From NCBI GenBank assembly GCA_021806165.1, contig JAJZXY010000015.1:1-54221 (forward strand): 54,221 nucleotides of DNA. The letters run 5' to 3'. The notes beneath the pieces were generated by a model that saw only the letters and a program-made list of their open reading frames with translations, was not told the DNA's origin and did no database searches. This document shows, one piece after another, positions 1 through 8,623 of this stretch (position 1 is the first letter of the stretch; each line of letters begins with the position of its first letter). The translations under genes and the position numbers were made by a program. This DNA is from Thermoplasmata archaeon. GTDB taxonomy: Archaea; Thermoplasmatota; Thermoplasmata; Sysuiplasmatales; Sysuiplasmataceae.

Positions 1-150
1 TGGCAATGCGTGATACAGACCAGTCTTTCCTGTGGACAATATGGTTGCAGATGAAACGGATTTGTGTCTCATTGAGTTTGGCCACAGGGGTTATGGGAGG
101 GGGGTGAAATAATTGTTGTACTCGACACGATTCCATCTGCCCTAAAAAGC

Positions 151-160
151 TTTTTATAGA
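151..160 (+). promoter_or_regulatory. TATA-like box upstream of the broken DinB gene
   Basis: The stretch tttttataga is a good archaeal box A. It lies about 75 nt before the ATG at 234, so transcription would give a leader of roughly 50 nt. The rest of bases 1-233 shows no convincing gene. Confidence 0.4.
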
Positions 161-233
161 GCTGAATTGGGGCAAAAGCGGCTGCCCGACTGACAGAAAC
201 AGATGTAGCTGAACTTGTTTCCTCCACTCTTCC

Positions 234-667
234 ATGAGCGAGCTTGATTTTATCAGGGAATGGTGTGCATACAACAGCGAGGTCAGGTTGAAGTACCTCC
301 TGGCGCTGATGGAGTTCCCTCCGTAGCAGCTTGCTGCTGACAGGGATCCCTCATTCCCCTCGATTCTCCGCACATACTGCCATTTGCTTGAGGCGTACAA
401 CTTGTGGTTCGATTCGTGTGAGCGCACCATAACGGTGACAGCATGAGGAAGGAATGGCATGACGGTATGGGCGTCTATGAAGATGAAGCTGAAACACGGT
501 GGACGGATGACATGCTGCTCTCCTTCCTTTCTGGGGTGAACGAAGAGGGGCTGCAGCACAGGCGGGAGATCGATGCCCTGTTCTGGCAGATTGACATGGT
601 CCCGCGGCAGACGGCCCGGGACGAGGCAGCGCGGGACACATCATGGTTCATGAAGGGCGATCCCTGA
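234..667 (+). pseudogene. DinB-family protein, broken by an in-frame TAG and a frame change
   Basis: Reading from the ATG at 234 gives 30 residues (start MSELDFIREW) and then TAG at 324-326. The same frame continues without a gap as QLAADRDPSFPSI, then HLLEAYNLWF, up to TGA at 444. A second frame opens at 443 (ATGA overlap) and ends at 667 with HRREIDALFWQIDM. These pieces line up in order with the intact DinB protein at 20476-20970: MPAEAVERDREASF matches the part around the TAG, and YHMGELIALMWQ matches the end. The middle of the fold looks shortened. DinB proteins are four-helix metal-binding thiol transferases or hydrolases. The gene is probably non-functional. Readthrough of the TAG (for example by pyrrolysine) is a less likely alternative. 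Confidence 0.6.
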
Positions 668-1789
668 CGGAACCTTCGGGAAGAAGAATGTGGATTTCTG
701 CGGGAGGAGCTCCCCCCGTGAAACCATCTCGGTGAAACTCTCCACCCTCCATTCAGGCATGAGGAGGGCGAAAGGGGCTGCACCGCTGTCTACCGCCGCA
801 ACCGCTTCGCCAGAGTCGTGAGTGTAGCGCACCGACTTCTCGATCTCGTCGCTGGTGAAACCAAGGCACCCTGCAAGCAGTTCATTGAGGACAATACCTG
901 GTGCCTCGGAGCCGCCGATCGGGCCGCCGTCCCTGAGTGAGAGCATGTGCATGGCGCCGTCGTATATCGCAAGAGCCCTGGTGTCAGGGGCGCCTTCGGG
1001 CGGTCCGATGTCGAAAGTGGCTGCAAGGTCGGCGGCTGAAACACTCCTGCCCGGTGGATTGCGCACTATCCTGTGTATGCCTGCAATCAGCAGCCCTTGC
1101 GGATCCGCTTCTGTAACGTATGCGAGAATCCTGTTCCATCTCCCGTCTCCGGCTGAGGAAGCCTCCTCAGCAATCTCCCTGACAGCTGCCAGTCTGTGGT
1201 GCCCGTCGGCAACAATGGCATCCGAACCGGCTGCCGCCTCCCTTATCGCGGCTATGGCGGCTTCGTCAGTAACTGCAAACACTGAATTCTCCACGCCGGC
1301 AGGATCTTCGAATCTGAGCAGACGCTCGGAAGAGCTGATTGCGGAGCCGATTGTCCGGGTCAGCCCTTCCGCCGGAGTTATGAGGAATATGGGTTCGGGT
1401 ATGCAGCTGATTGCCTTCATAAGCCTGTACCTCCCCTTCATCGGGCCCGGAAAGGTCCTCTCGTGCGGCTTGATGTCACCTGCGACAGGGAATACATCCA
1501 CAAGGCAGATTATTCCCAGCCTTACCATCTCACGTCCCCCGTGAGAGAAACGCTGCTCGACCGCAAGGACGGTTTCGGCATCTGCCCTCTGAAGAGTGCC
1601 GTCCCCCTTCCACCGGCTCAGGACAGACTGTGCCTCCTCTACACTGGCGGGAAGAGTCAGCTGCGTTATGTTTGCAGGCAGAGCCCTGAGGAGTTCTGCC
1701 TCCTTTTCGCTTATTGTGTCGAACGGCTGCGAATAAAAATGTCCTTTGCCGCTGCTGAACATCAGCGGACGGAATGATGATATCTTCAT
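641..1789 (-). CDS. DUF1015 family protein
   Basis: A 382-residue protein with the DUF1015 hallmark VADGHHR at about residues 193-199 and a conserved HERT near 109-112. Length is typical for the family, about 400 residues. DUF1015 has a ParB/sulfiredoxin-like fold. One archaeal member (SerK of Thermococcus) is an ADP-dependent serine kinase, but whether this protein has that activity cannot be read from the motif. The ATG at 1789 matches the usual N-terminus, with FRP a few residues in. Its 3' end overlaps the broken DinB gene on the other strand by 27 nt. A tRNA gene lies about 70 nt upstream on the same strand. Confidence 0.85.
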   Translation of the reverse strand: MKISSFRPLMFSSGKGHFYSQPFDTISEKEAELLRALPANITQLTLPASVEEAQSVLSRWKGDGTLQRADAETVLAVEQRFSHGGREMVRLGIICLVDVFPVAGDIKPHERTFPGPMKGRYRLMKAISCIPEPIFLITPAEGLTRTIGSAISSSERLLRFEDPAGVENSVFAVTDEAAIAAIREAAAGSDAIVADGHHRLAAVREIAEEASSAGDGRWNRILAYVTEADPQGLLIAGIHRIVRNPPGRSVSAADLAATFDIGPPEGAPDTRALAIYDGAMHMLSLRDGGPIGGSEAPGIVLNELLAGCLGFTSDEIEKSVRYTHDSGEAVAAVDSGAAPFALLMPEWRVESFTEMVSRGELLPQKSTFFFPKVPSGIALHEP

Positions 1790-1857
1790 TTCTTTGACCG
1801 GCCCTTTCCGGCTCTGCGCCTGACAGGGTGAGCTGCAGACTGCAGCACCCGGAGTGC

Positions 1858-1964
1858 TGGAGCCACTGGAGGGAGTTGAACCCTCGACCTACGCCTTTTT
1901 GTTGTACATACCAAGGCGTCGCTATCTAGAGGCGCTCTTCGCGCTACCACTAAGCTACAGTGGC
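1858..1964 (-). tRNA. tRNA-Thr(GGT), probable, with intron(s)
   Basis: On the minus strand the 7-bp acceptor GCCACTG (1964-1958) pairs with CAGTGGC, followed by T73 and an encoded CCA. The T arm is perfect (GAGGG, loop TTCAACT, CCCTC). The stem ACGCC/GGCGT encloses TTGGTA, which gives anticodon GGT after T33; T73 is usual for archaeal tRNA-Thr. The gene is 107 nt, about 31 longer than a mature tRNA. About 12 nt (TGTACAACAAAA) fit a canonical 37/38 intron. Another 19-20 nt sit between the D arm and the anticodon stem, bounded by a repeated TAGCG, so a second, non-canonical intron is possible. A TATA box (1991-2000) lies about 30 nt upstream. Confidence 0.7.
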
Positions 1965-1990
1965 GCAATCAATGGCAACTTCAACAAAGC

Positions 1991-2000
1991 TATTAAATTT
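1991..2000 (-). promoter_or_regulatory. TATA box of the tRNA-Thr gene
   Basis: On the minus strand aaatttaata is centred about 31 nt before the tRNA 5' end at 1964, which is normal spacing for an archaeal promoter. Confidence 0.5.
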
Positions 2001-2047
2001 TCGGAGATGCAGGGGCGGGCGCATGGCAAATAATCGTATACCAGTGT

Positions 2048-2061
2048 GCAAATCAATTTGC
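2048..2061. promoter_or_regulatory. 14-bp inverted repeat upstream of rqcH
   Basis: GCAAAT-CA-ATTTGC is a perfect 6-2-6 dyad. It lies between a TATA-like element (cgtata near 2035) and the start codon of the next gene, where a repressor could bind. This may be chance; no regulator is identified. Confidence 0.25.
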
Positions 2062-2071
2062 GGTCAACGGT

Positions 2072-3934
2072 TTGAAAACGAAACGCTCTATGACTTCGCT
2101 GGACGTTCTCTCACTTGCGGCTGAACTGACTTCGCTCAACGGCGGTTATGTTGACAAGGCTTTTGGCGGAGAACCATTTTCAATACGGTTCAACACAGAC
2201 GGCGGCAAGAGGGAGCTTGTCATCTATGAGGGACAGTTTGCATTTCTGAGCGAGCCTCTTGAGAAGGAGGAGGGAGGGGATATAGGCCCCCTAGCCGCCA
2301 TGGTGAGAAAGAAGCTTGACAATTCACGTGTGACAGGTGTGACCCAGTGTGGATTCGACAGGGTCATAAACATATCATTCTCGAGGCCGGAGGGAATGAG
2401 TGCTGTCATGGAGCTCATGGGCAAGGGGAATTTCATACTCCTCGACGGAGGCAAGGTACTTTCAGCACTCAGGTTTGAGAAGAGGAAGGGGCACGACATT
2501 ACACCCGGTGCCGCATACGTCGAGCCGCCGCTCAGGTTTGACGTCCTTGGCGCAACTGAGGAGGAGCTGAGGACAGAGGCGCTGAATTCCAGGGCCGACA
2601 TAGTCAGGACTCTCGCAACCGTAATAGGCCTTGGCGGAGACCTCGCCGAGGAGGTGTGCACTGAGGCAGGCATTGCATTCGGGCGGATGCCAGGTGATCT
2701 CAGCGGGGAGGAATGGGAGAAGGTGCATGCAGCAGTTTCACGCATCATTTCGGGAGCTTCAGGGAAAGCTGAGCCCTCTGTCTATTACAGCGGCGGGAAG
2801 GCGGTCCAGTTCACACCTGTGCCATTCACCATATTCTCTTCGCTGGAGAGCAGGAAATTCGCGACGCTCAGTGAATGCGTGCTCGAATTCATAAGAAGCA
2901 GGCCTGAGGAGCAGAGGGATCTGGAAGGCGAGAGGGTCTCAAAGCTTGTGGAGAAGCAGATTGAGGCCATGGACAGATTCAGGCTTGAGAGTGAAACCGC
3001 CAAGGAGTTTGCAGACGGTATCTACCTTGACTACCAGGGCTTTGTGGACAAGATGGGAGCGCTAAGGAAGGGGGGAGATGCCCCGCCGGGTTATGTGAAA
3101 AACAGGGATGGCACGTACACGCTGACAGTGAAGGGCGTGGAGATCAGGATCAATCCGCAGGACGATGTGAACAGGATAGCCTCCTCCATTTACGACATGT
3201 CCAAGGAGCAGGAAAGGAAGCTGAAGAGGGCTGAGGAGGCAATGGCGGAAATCTCAGCAAGGAGGAGTGCACCTGCCCCTGCCGCTAAGAAGCCTGAGAT
3301 AAGGAAGTCGGGGAAGAAGTTCTGGTTTGACAGGTACAGGTGGTTCGTCAGCAGCGAGGGGTGTCTCGTTATTGCGGGCAGGGATGCCAGGAGCAATGAC
3401 AACCTCGTTTCAAAGCACATGTCTGACCGCGACAGATACGCCCATGCTGATGTCTACGGGGCGCCGAGCGTCGTTGTCAAATGGATCGAGGGCGCGGGTG
3501 AGGCAACGCTGGAGGAGGCATGCACCTTTGCACTCTGCTTCTCAAGGGCCTGGAATGCGCAGATCGGCGCTGCTCCTGCCTACTGGGTGATGCCCGACCA
3601 GGTCAGTAAATCACCCCAGTCGGGCGAATACCTTCCCAGCGGAGCCTTCATCATCAGGGGAAAGAGGAACTACTTCTCCAAGCTCAGCCTTGAGCTGGCA
3701 CTGGGAATTGTGGAATATGAGGGGCAGAGGAGGCTTGTATGCGCGCCTGCCGCCTCTATGAGAGGAAGGGTGGCCGATTTCTACTTGATCAGGCCCGGAA
3801 GCCTCTCCAAGGAGAGGGTTGCCGCTGGACTGGCAGCGAAACTCGGGGTTGCGAGGGACGAGATTGTTTCTGTCCTCCCGCCTGGGAAGAGCGATTACAC
3901 TCCTGCAGAAGGTGCGAAAAGGGGGGAAATGTAA
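2072..3934 (+). CDS. rqcH: RqcH/NFACT family ribosome quality control protein
   Basis: A 620-residue archaeal NFACT protein (Rqc2/NEMF/RqcH family). In bacteria and eukaryotes these proteins bind stalled 60S/50S-peptidyl-tRNA complexes and recruit tRNA to add C-terminal tails. The NFACT-N domain occupies the first 200 or so residues and holds the Asp-Arg pair in GFDRVINISF (about residues 93-102). A HhH and coiled-coil middle follows (about 280-400). The NFACT-R domain begins near residue 408 with GKKFWFDRYRWFVS and the basic, polar stretch RDARSNDNLVSKHM. The start is either TTG 2072 or the ATG at 2090 (MTSLD). The former fits family N-termini slightly better. It appears to be a single-gene unit. 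Confidence 0.85.
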   Translation: MKTKRSMTSLDVLSLAAELTSLNGGYVDKAFGGEPFSIRFNTDGGKRELVIYEGQFAFLSEPLEKEEGGDIGPLAAMVRKKLDNSRVTGVTQCGFDRVINISFSRPEGMSAVMELMGKGNFILLDGGKVLSALRFEKRKGHDITPGAAYVEPPLRFDVLGATEEELRTEALNSRADIVRTLATVIGLGGDLAEEVCTEAGIAFGRMPGDLSGEEWEKVHAAVSRIISGASGKAEPSVYYSGGKAVQFTPVPFTIFSSLESRKFATLSECVLEFIRSRPEEQRDLEGERVSKLVEKQIEAMDRFRLESETAKEFADGIYLDYQGFVDKMGALRKGGDAPPGYVKNRDGTYTLTVKGVEIRINPQDDVNRIASSIYDMSKEQERKLKRAEEAMAEISARRSAPAPAAKKPEIRKSGKKFWFDRYRWFVSSEGCLVIAGRDARSNDNLVSKHMSDRDRYAHADVYGAPSVVVKWIEGAGEATLEEACTFALCFSRAWNAQIGAAPAYWVMPDQVSKSPQSGEYLPSGAFIIRGKRNYFSKLSLELALGIVEYEGQRRLVCAPAASMRGRVADFYLIRPGSLSKERVAAGLAAKLGVARDEIVSVLPPGKSDYTPAEGAKRGEM

Positions 3935-3968
3935 ATAGGATCCGATGTATGGAAGTGGATGTGCTAAG

Positions 3969-5540
3969 ATGACATTTGAGAACGAAAACACGTTTTTGAA
4001 AATGAAGACCGCCGGCAAGGAGAATGAATTTCACTCAAAGTACGACGAAGCGGTGAAGTCGGTACGTTCCAGCCTTGGAAAAACGCACCAGATGTTCATC
4101 GCGGGAAAGGGGGTGGAGGCCCGGGGGATGTTCGAGGTGCGCTCGCCCTCTGACAGCAGCGTGCTGGTGGGGAAATTCCAGAACTGCTCTGCCGGAGATG
4201 TTGAAAAGGCCGTGGACGCGGCAGTCGATGCATTTGCGGAATGGAGCAGGACCGACTACAGGAAGAGGGTGACCATAGTCGAGAGGGCTGCGCGGATCGC
4301 TGAGGCAAGGAAGTTTGAACTGGCTGCGCTGATGAGCGTGGAGAACGGGAAGAACAGGTACGAGTCTGTTGGGGACGTGGACGAGGCTATCGACTTCATG
4401 AGGTACTACAGCGAGCTGATGACAATCAACAAGGGGTACGCCGTTCAGATGGGTTCAGCTTCGCATGTGGACAGGAATCTCAGTTCGATGAAACCGTTCG
4501 GACCCTGGGGTGTGATATCACCATTCAATTTCCCCATGGCAATATCCACTGGAATGAGCACGGGCGCCATAATCACGGGCAACACAGCTGTTCTCAAGCC
4601 GGCCAGCACCACCCCTTCTCTCTCATACATGATACATGAGATATACAGGGAGGCGGGACTGCCTCCGGGCGTTCTGAACTACATTACAGGGCCAGGCAAC
4701 ACAGTAGGCAATGCACTGGTCACAGACAGCAGGGTTGCCGGCATCGCATTCACAGGCTCAAGGGAGGTCGGGCTCTCCTCAATGAAGAAGTTCACTGAGA
4801 AGACATTCAAGCCGTTCATAGCCGAGCTCGGCGGGAAGAACGTGGTGATAGTGACGCGGAATGCGGATGTTGACGCGGCGGTGGAGGGGACTGCCAAGGC
4901 TGCCTTCGGATACGGCGGGCAGAAGTGCAGCGCCGCCTCCAGGGTGCTTGTTGAGCCGCCGGTAAGGGAAGAATTCGTAAGGAAACTTGCCTCGTACACC
5001 GAGAAGATTGTAGTTGGCGATCCCACCGAGAAGGAGACCTACCTCGGCCCGCTCATAACCAGGGAGGCTGTGAGAAGGTATGAGACAGCTGTCCTCGATG
5101 CCAAGGAATCAGGAAAGATTCTTGCCGGGGGCAGGGTGCTTACAGAAGGTGCATTCGCCAGGGGTAATTTCGTCCTGCCGACTCTTGCCTCTGACATGCC
5201 GTTCGACAGCAGGCTGTTCAACGAGGAACTCTTCCTCCCGTTCGTATGCGTCGGCGAGGTCAGCGGAATGGACGAAGCACTCGACATAGCGAACTCTGTC
5301 GACTACGGGCTTACCGCCGGCATATTCACAAGGGACGCGAGTGAGCAGGAGCAGTTCTTCTCGGGCATCCAGGCAGGCGTCTGCTATGCCAACAAGAGGG
5401 GAGGTGCAACCACCGGGGCAATGGTGGGCGCTCAGCCGTTTGTGGGATGGAAGATGAGTGGTTCAACGGGGAAAGGGGCAGGCGGCATCTACTACCTGAC
5501 ACAGTTCATGAGGGAGCAGACGCAGGCGATATATGGCTGA
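3969..5540 (+). CDS. Aldehyde dehydrogenase, 1-pyrroline-5-carboxylate dehydrogenase type
   Basis: An NAD(P)-dependent aldehyde dehydrogenase of 523 residues. The general base lies in ELGGKN (about residue 285). The catalytic Cys lies in YGGQKCSAASR (about 320). This wording, together with EAIDFMRYYSE near 140, is characteristic of the P5CDH/RocA/PutA branch, which oxidises glutamate semialdehyde to glutamate in proline and ornithine breakdown. The substrate is inferred from family resemblance only; other ALDH4-like activities are possible. The ATG at 3945 would add eight residues. The 3969 start is chosen because the extra residues look non-conserved. No proline dehydrogenase lies next to it. 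Confidence 0.8.
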   Translation: MTFENENTFLKMKTAGKENEFHSKYDEAVKSVRSSLGKTHQMFIAGKGVEARGMFEVRSPSDSSVLVGKFQNCSAGDVEKAVDAAVDAFAEWSRTDYRKRVTIVERAARIAEARKFELAALMSVENGKNRYESVGDVDEAIDFMRYYSELMTINKGYAVQMGSASHVDRNLSSMKPFGPWGVISPFNFPMAISTGMSTGAIITGNTAVLKPASTTPSLSYMIHEIYREAGLPPGVLNYITGPGNTVGNALVTDSRVAGIAFTGSREVGLSSMKKFTEKTFKPFIAELGGKNVVIVTRNADVDAAVEGTAKAAFGYGGQKCSAASRVLVEPPVREEFVRKLASYTEKIVVGDPTEKETYLGPLITREAVRRYETAVLDAKESGKILAGGRVLTEGAFARGNFVLPTLASDMPFDSRLFNEELFLPFVCVGEVSGMDEALDIANSVDYGLTAGIFTRDASEQEQFFSGIQAGVCYANKRGGATTGAMVGAQPFVGWKMSGSTGKGAGGIYYLTQFMREQTQAIYG

Positions 5541-5845
5541 GCCGGTTGTGTCCCGGCATTAACAGAGTCGATCACAGAACGCTCCGCGCACTCCCGATCC
5601 TGACCCATGCCGGGATGTTGTGTGCCGGGGTTGGTCTCCTGTCATCCAAAGGACAGCACGTCCCAGTCCAGGAGGGACCCATTCACGGCACACTGTAGTC
5701 GCCGGTATCTGGATGGCATCACGGATCAGCCGCCCTGTGCCGGTGACAGTAATGTATCGCCTGCACCATATAAGGCTATCACCATCCGCCTTCCGGAGAG
5801 GTGCGGTAAAGGCTTATCTAGCTGCCCCGGAGTTGTGCACGTGTC
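5541..5845. other. 305-nt intergenic region rich in inverted repeats
   Basis: No convincing coding sequence. TCCCGGCAT at 5551-5559 is exactly complementary to ATGCCGGGA at 5607-5615. Two smaller hairpins follow: CTGTC/GACAG around 5639-5656 and GTCCC/GGGAC around 5660-5679. The first stem begins 11 nt after the ALDH stop. A TATA-like catataa near 5766 and a second box (cttatcta, about 5812) precede the DUF72 gene. The hairpins could form a 3'-UTR structure or a small RNA; this is inference from pairing alone. Confidence 0.35.
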
Positions 5846-6730
5846 ATGATACTGACTGGCTGCAGCGGCTGGTCGTACAGCGACTGGGTCGACCGTTTCT
5901 ACCCCAGGGAGCTCGCACAGCGCCATTCTGAATGGCTGCGCTATTATGCCAGGTACTTCCCCACAACGGAGGTGAACAGCACATTCTATTCCATGCCTGC
6001 AAGGGAGATGGTCGAGTCGTGGGTTGCGAAGACCGAGGATGTGAAGGGGTTCGAATTCTCTATAAAGCTACCAGGCAGCATTACCCATGAGAAGCTGCCT
6101 GCGGGAGACATGGACGGCATAGCTTCCGACTTCGATGCTTTCAGGCGTAACTGCATCACCCCCCTGTCATCTGCAGGTAGGCTGGGAGCAGTCCTGGTCC
6201 AGCTCCCGCCGCAGTTCGGCTTCAGCAATGATAGCATCAGGACGCTGGCATCCATGATGGAGGAGGTTGCTGATGACAGGGCAGATTATGCGCTTGAATT
6301 CAGGCACAGGAGCTGGCTGGAAAGGGGTGAGATAAGACGGGAGGCTGCGCAGCTGCTTAGCGCAATGAACTTCACTGCTGTGCTGGTGGACAGCCCCGCG
6401 TTCCCTACCACTTCGAGAATCACAGCACAGCATGCGTACCTCAGGTTTCACGGGAGAAACAGGGACATATGGTATGGCGGAGCGGGCGGGGATGATATGA
6501 GGATCAACAGATACGACTACATCTATTCGCGGGGGCAGCTGGAGGAATGGATACCCACTGTCAGGGAGATCAGCGGCCTGACCGATGTGACCAGGATTTA
6601 TTTCAACAACCACGGGAGAGCCAAGGCCGCCAAGAACGCGCTGGAGATGATGGAACTGCTCGGCATCCGCCATGCGGAGAAGCATATCAGGATAATGGAC
6701 CAGGCCAGGCTTGGCAGCTTTTCGGACTAG
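5846..6730 (+). CDS. DUF72 (YecE-like) family protein
   Basis: A 294-residue protein of the DUF72/YecE family with a TIM-barrel-like fold. It begins with the family signature GCSGWSYSDW, followed by EVNSTFYSMP (residues 42-51), LVQLPPQF near 118 and YLRFHGRN near 198. Length and motif order match the family. The biochemical function is unknown. The ATG at 5846 lies about 30 nt after the box cttatcta, consistent with a leaderless message. Its stop almost touches the convergent antiporter gene. Confidence 0.85.
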   Translation: MILTGCSGWSYSDWVDRFYPRELAQRHSEWLRYYARYFPTTEVNSTFYSMPAREMVESWVAKTEDVKGFEFSIKLPGSITHEKLPAGDMDGIASDFDAFRRNCITPLSSAGRLGAVLVQLPPQFGFSNDSIRTLASMMEEVADDRADYALEFRHRSWLERGEIRREAAQLLSAMNFTAVLVDSPAFPTTSRITAQHAYLRFHGRNRDIWYGGAGGDDMRINRYDYIYSRGQLEEWIPTVREISGLTDVTRIYFNNHGRAKAAKNALEMMELLGIRHAEKHIRIMDQARLGSFSD

Positions 6731-6731
6731 A

Positions 6732-8483
6732 CTACCCTTTCATGAAGTCTGCTGCATAGTCCGTCTCCGGTGAAGAGGCGCCGCTCACACCGCCTGACGG
6801 ACGGACTCCGGAGGCAGAGGAGTGCAGCGTGAGCTCAGATATGCCCCTCCAGAGCACCACGACAACTGCCACAGTTGCGGCAGCGGCTGAATATCCCAGG
6901 ACAGGTTCGGCATACAGCAGTGGCTGCAGCGTTGAAACGAGTATGGCTATCGACACGGCTGCATAGAAGGCCTGAATTACCCTTTCCAGCAGCTTTGAGG
7001 TGAATCCATATCCATTCTCCTTCACTCCGAAGAAGCTCGCCGCCTCTGCGGAAAGTGTGTTGAATGATGCGTAGAGGAGGAGTATGATCGAGGACATGTA
7101 GCCCAGGTAGAGCAGCCCGTACTCCAGGCCGAGCTTTGAAATCAGGCTTCCTGATGCCTGGACGAAGAGCTCAGTCATTATCACCACGGCAAGTATCACC
7201 ACCGCATTGAGCAGCAGCGTAAGGAGCATGCTTTTGGAGGAATCCTTCATCTTCATAGGCTTGTTGAATCGTTCCCTGAGCTGCTTTGCGAACCTGCCAA
7301 GTGCAACTGAATAGAGCTTCAGCCCTTCGGGCATCCTGTTCTGGACAAGGCCGAATATCGCATCGTTCCTCTTTACCGTCTGGGGCAGTATTACAATTGT
7401 CACTGCCGACACCAGCACGATGAGTGTGTAAATCTGGCCGCTGAAGAAGCCGAACTGCAGGCCCAGCCTCCCAATCACGAACGAGAATTCACCCATTGCG
7501 CCTGCTGCTATGCCGACATATACTGCATTCCTGGAGGTGAAGCCCATTGCAGTGAATCCGGCTGAGACAGAAACCATCTTCCAGAAGACAAAAAGGCACC
7601 CTAGCCCTATGGCGAATGGAAGGAGATACAGGACGTATGATGTCTGAATGAGAGTCCCTATGGAGACGAAGAAGACCGCGAGGAAGACATCCCTGATGGG
7701 CGTCATCTTCTGCTGAATCCTCTCCTTGTGCTCCGACTCTGCCACAGCGACGCCCACTATGAATGCACCTATGACGAACGAGAAGCCTAGCTGCTGGGCA
7801 AACAGCGCCAGGGCGAAACAGAGTCCGAGGGACACTATCATCAGTATCTCGTCATTCCCCATCCCGGACACCATGTTGATCGCCTTCGGGAGTATGCTTA
7901 TGGCCATGATGAGGCTCACGACCGCGAATAGAGAGATTCCTCCCAGAAGCTCAAGCAGCTGTATGGGGACGATGGCATTGTGTGCTCCCAGCGCCGAGAG
8001 AAGTGCGAGCATTACAACTGTGAGCATGTCCTCGACTATCAGGAGGCCTATGAGTATGTCGGAGTATGAGCGGAGGCTCTCCCTCGAATCCCTCATTGTC
8101 TTCATGACAATGGTTGTGCTTGTAAGTGCAAAGGCCGCAGCGAAGAAGATTGCGGTCATCCTCGACCACCCGAAGGCCACAGCGACCATGTATCCCGAGG
8201 GCAGCATGATGGCGACCTCCGCTATTCCACCGAGAATGATCCTGTGCCCCAGTTCCTTCAGCCCCCTGAGGCTCAGCTCCATTCCCATGGTGAATGCAAG
8301 AAGCGTTATTCCCAGGTCTGATATGAGCGATATTATGCCGCTGTCGGAGGCGAGGAAGGGGGCGGACAGAACGCCGGCTATTATATACCCCAGTATAAGC
8401 GGCTGACCCATCTTCTTGAAGATGACACTTACCACTGCGGCGACCGCGAAGAGTATTGCTATTCCGCTGTATCCGACGTTCAA
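6732..8483 (-). CDS. CPA2-type cation:proton antiporter
   Basis: A 583-residue polytopic membrane protein resembling Kef/NapA-type CPA2 exchangers, which swap Na+ or K+ for protons. The first 380 or so residues carry the repeated transport core: KKMGQPLILGYIIAGVL near the start, LTSTTIVMKTM near 120, and the acidic motif LLIVEDMLTVVML near 147-159. The last 180 residues add about four more hydrophobic segments and a short polar tail, instead of the TrkA-N/RCK domain of KefB/KefC. Ion specificity cannot be read from the sequence. It is divergent from the FtsZ-like gene, with 140 nt between their start codons. Confidence 0.8.
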   Translation of the reverse strand: MNVGYSGIAILFAVAAVVSVIFKKMGQPLILGYIIAGVLSAPFLASDSGIISLISDLGITLLAFTMGMELSLRGLKELGHRIILGGIAEVAIMLPSGYMVAVAFGWSRMTAIFFAAAFALTSTTIVMKTMRDSRESLRSYSDILIGLLIVEDMLTVVMLALLSALGAHNAIVPIQLLELLGGISLFAVVSLIMAISILPKAINMVSGMGNDEILMIVSLGLCFALALFAQQLGFSFVIGAFIVGVAVAESEHKERIQQKMTPIRDVFLAVFFVSIGTLIQTSYVLYLLPFAIGLGCLFVFWKMVSVSAGFTAMGFTSRNAVYVGIAAGAMGEFSFVIGRLGLQFGFFSGQIYTLIVLVSAVTIVILPQTVKRNDAIFGLVQNRMPEGLKLYSVALGRFAKQLRERFNKPMKMKDSSKSMLLTLLLNAVVILAVVIMTELFVQASGSLISKLGLEYGLLYLGYMSSIILLLYASFNTLSAEAASFFGVKENGYGFTSKLLERVIQAFYAAVSIAILVSTLQPLLYAEPVLGYSAAAATVAVVVVLWRGISELTLHSSASGVRPSGGVSGASSPETDYAADFMKG

Positions 8484-8591
8484 GTGCTACCATTGTCAAG
8501 AACGTGCGGGAGGCGCATATAAACCATGAGTGCAAGAGTTTCATTTCTGATAAGCTTTTGACTCCCCCTCAGAAGGGCATTTTGGCGGGAA

Positions 8592-8603
8592 ATTTATTTT
8601 TAT
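8592..8603 (+). promoter_or_regulatory. TATA box of the FtsZ-like gene
   Basis: atttatttttat is centred about 26 nt before the ATG at 8624. This is exact spacing for a leaderless transcript and is the main reason for preferring that start over upstream codons in the same frame. Confidence 0.6.
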
Positions 8604-8623
8604 CATTCCACAATCAGGCACCG

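Noticed and set aside
324-326. TAG read as pyrrolysine in the DinB gene
   Set aside because: A frame change further down and loss of the middle part indicate decay. Other genes here are broken by TGA and TAA as well.
351-644. 97-residue minus-strand frame opposite the broken DinB gene
   Set aside because: Arg/Pro/Ala-rich composition is typical of an antisense shadow; no motif is present.
855-1544. 229-residue open frame antisense to DUF1015
   Set aside because: It is an antisense shadow with Ser/Ala/Pro-rich composition and no motif; the DUF1015 gene on the other strand is clear.
2224-2748. Long antisense frame within rqcH
   Set aside because: Composition of an antisense shadow; the RqcH domains on the plus strand are unambiguous.
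5545-5700. RNase P or SRP RNA in the hairpin-rich gap
   Set aside because: The universally conserved RNase P core words and the SRP domain IV motif are not visible, and the region is too short for either in full.
7726-8406. 226-residue open frame antisense to the antiporter
   Set aside because: Met/Ser/Pro-rich antisense frame with no conserved motif, while the minus-strand antiporter motifs are strong.
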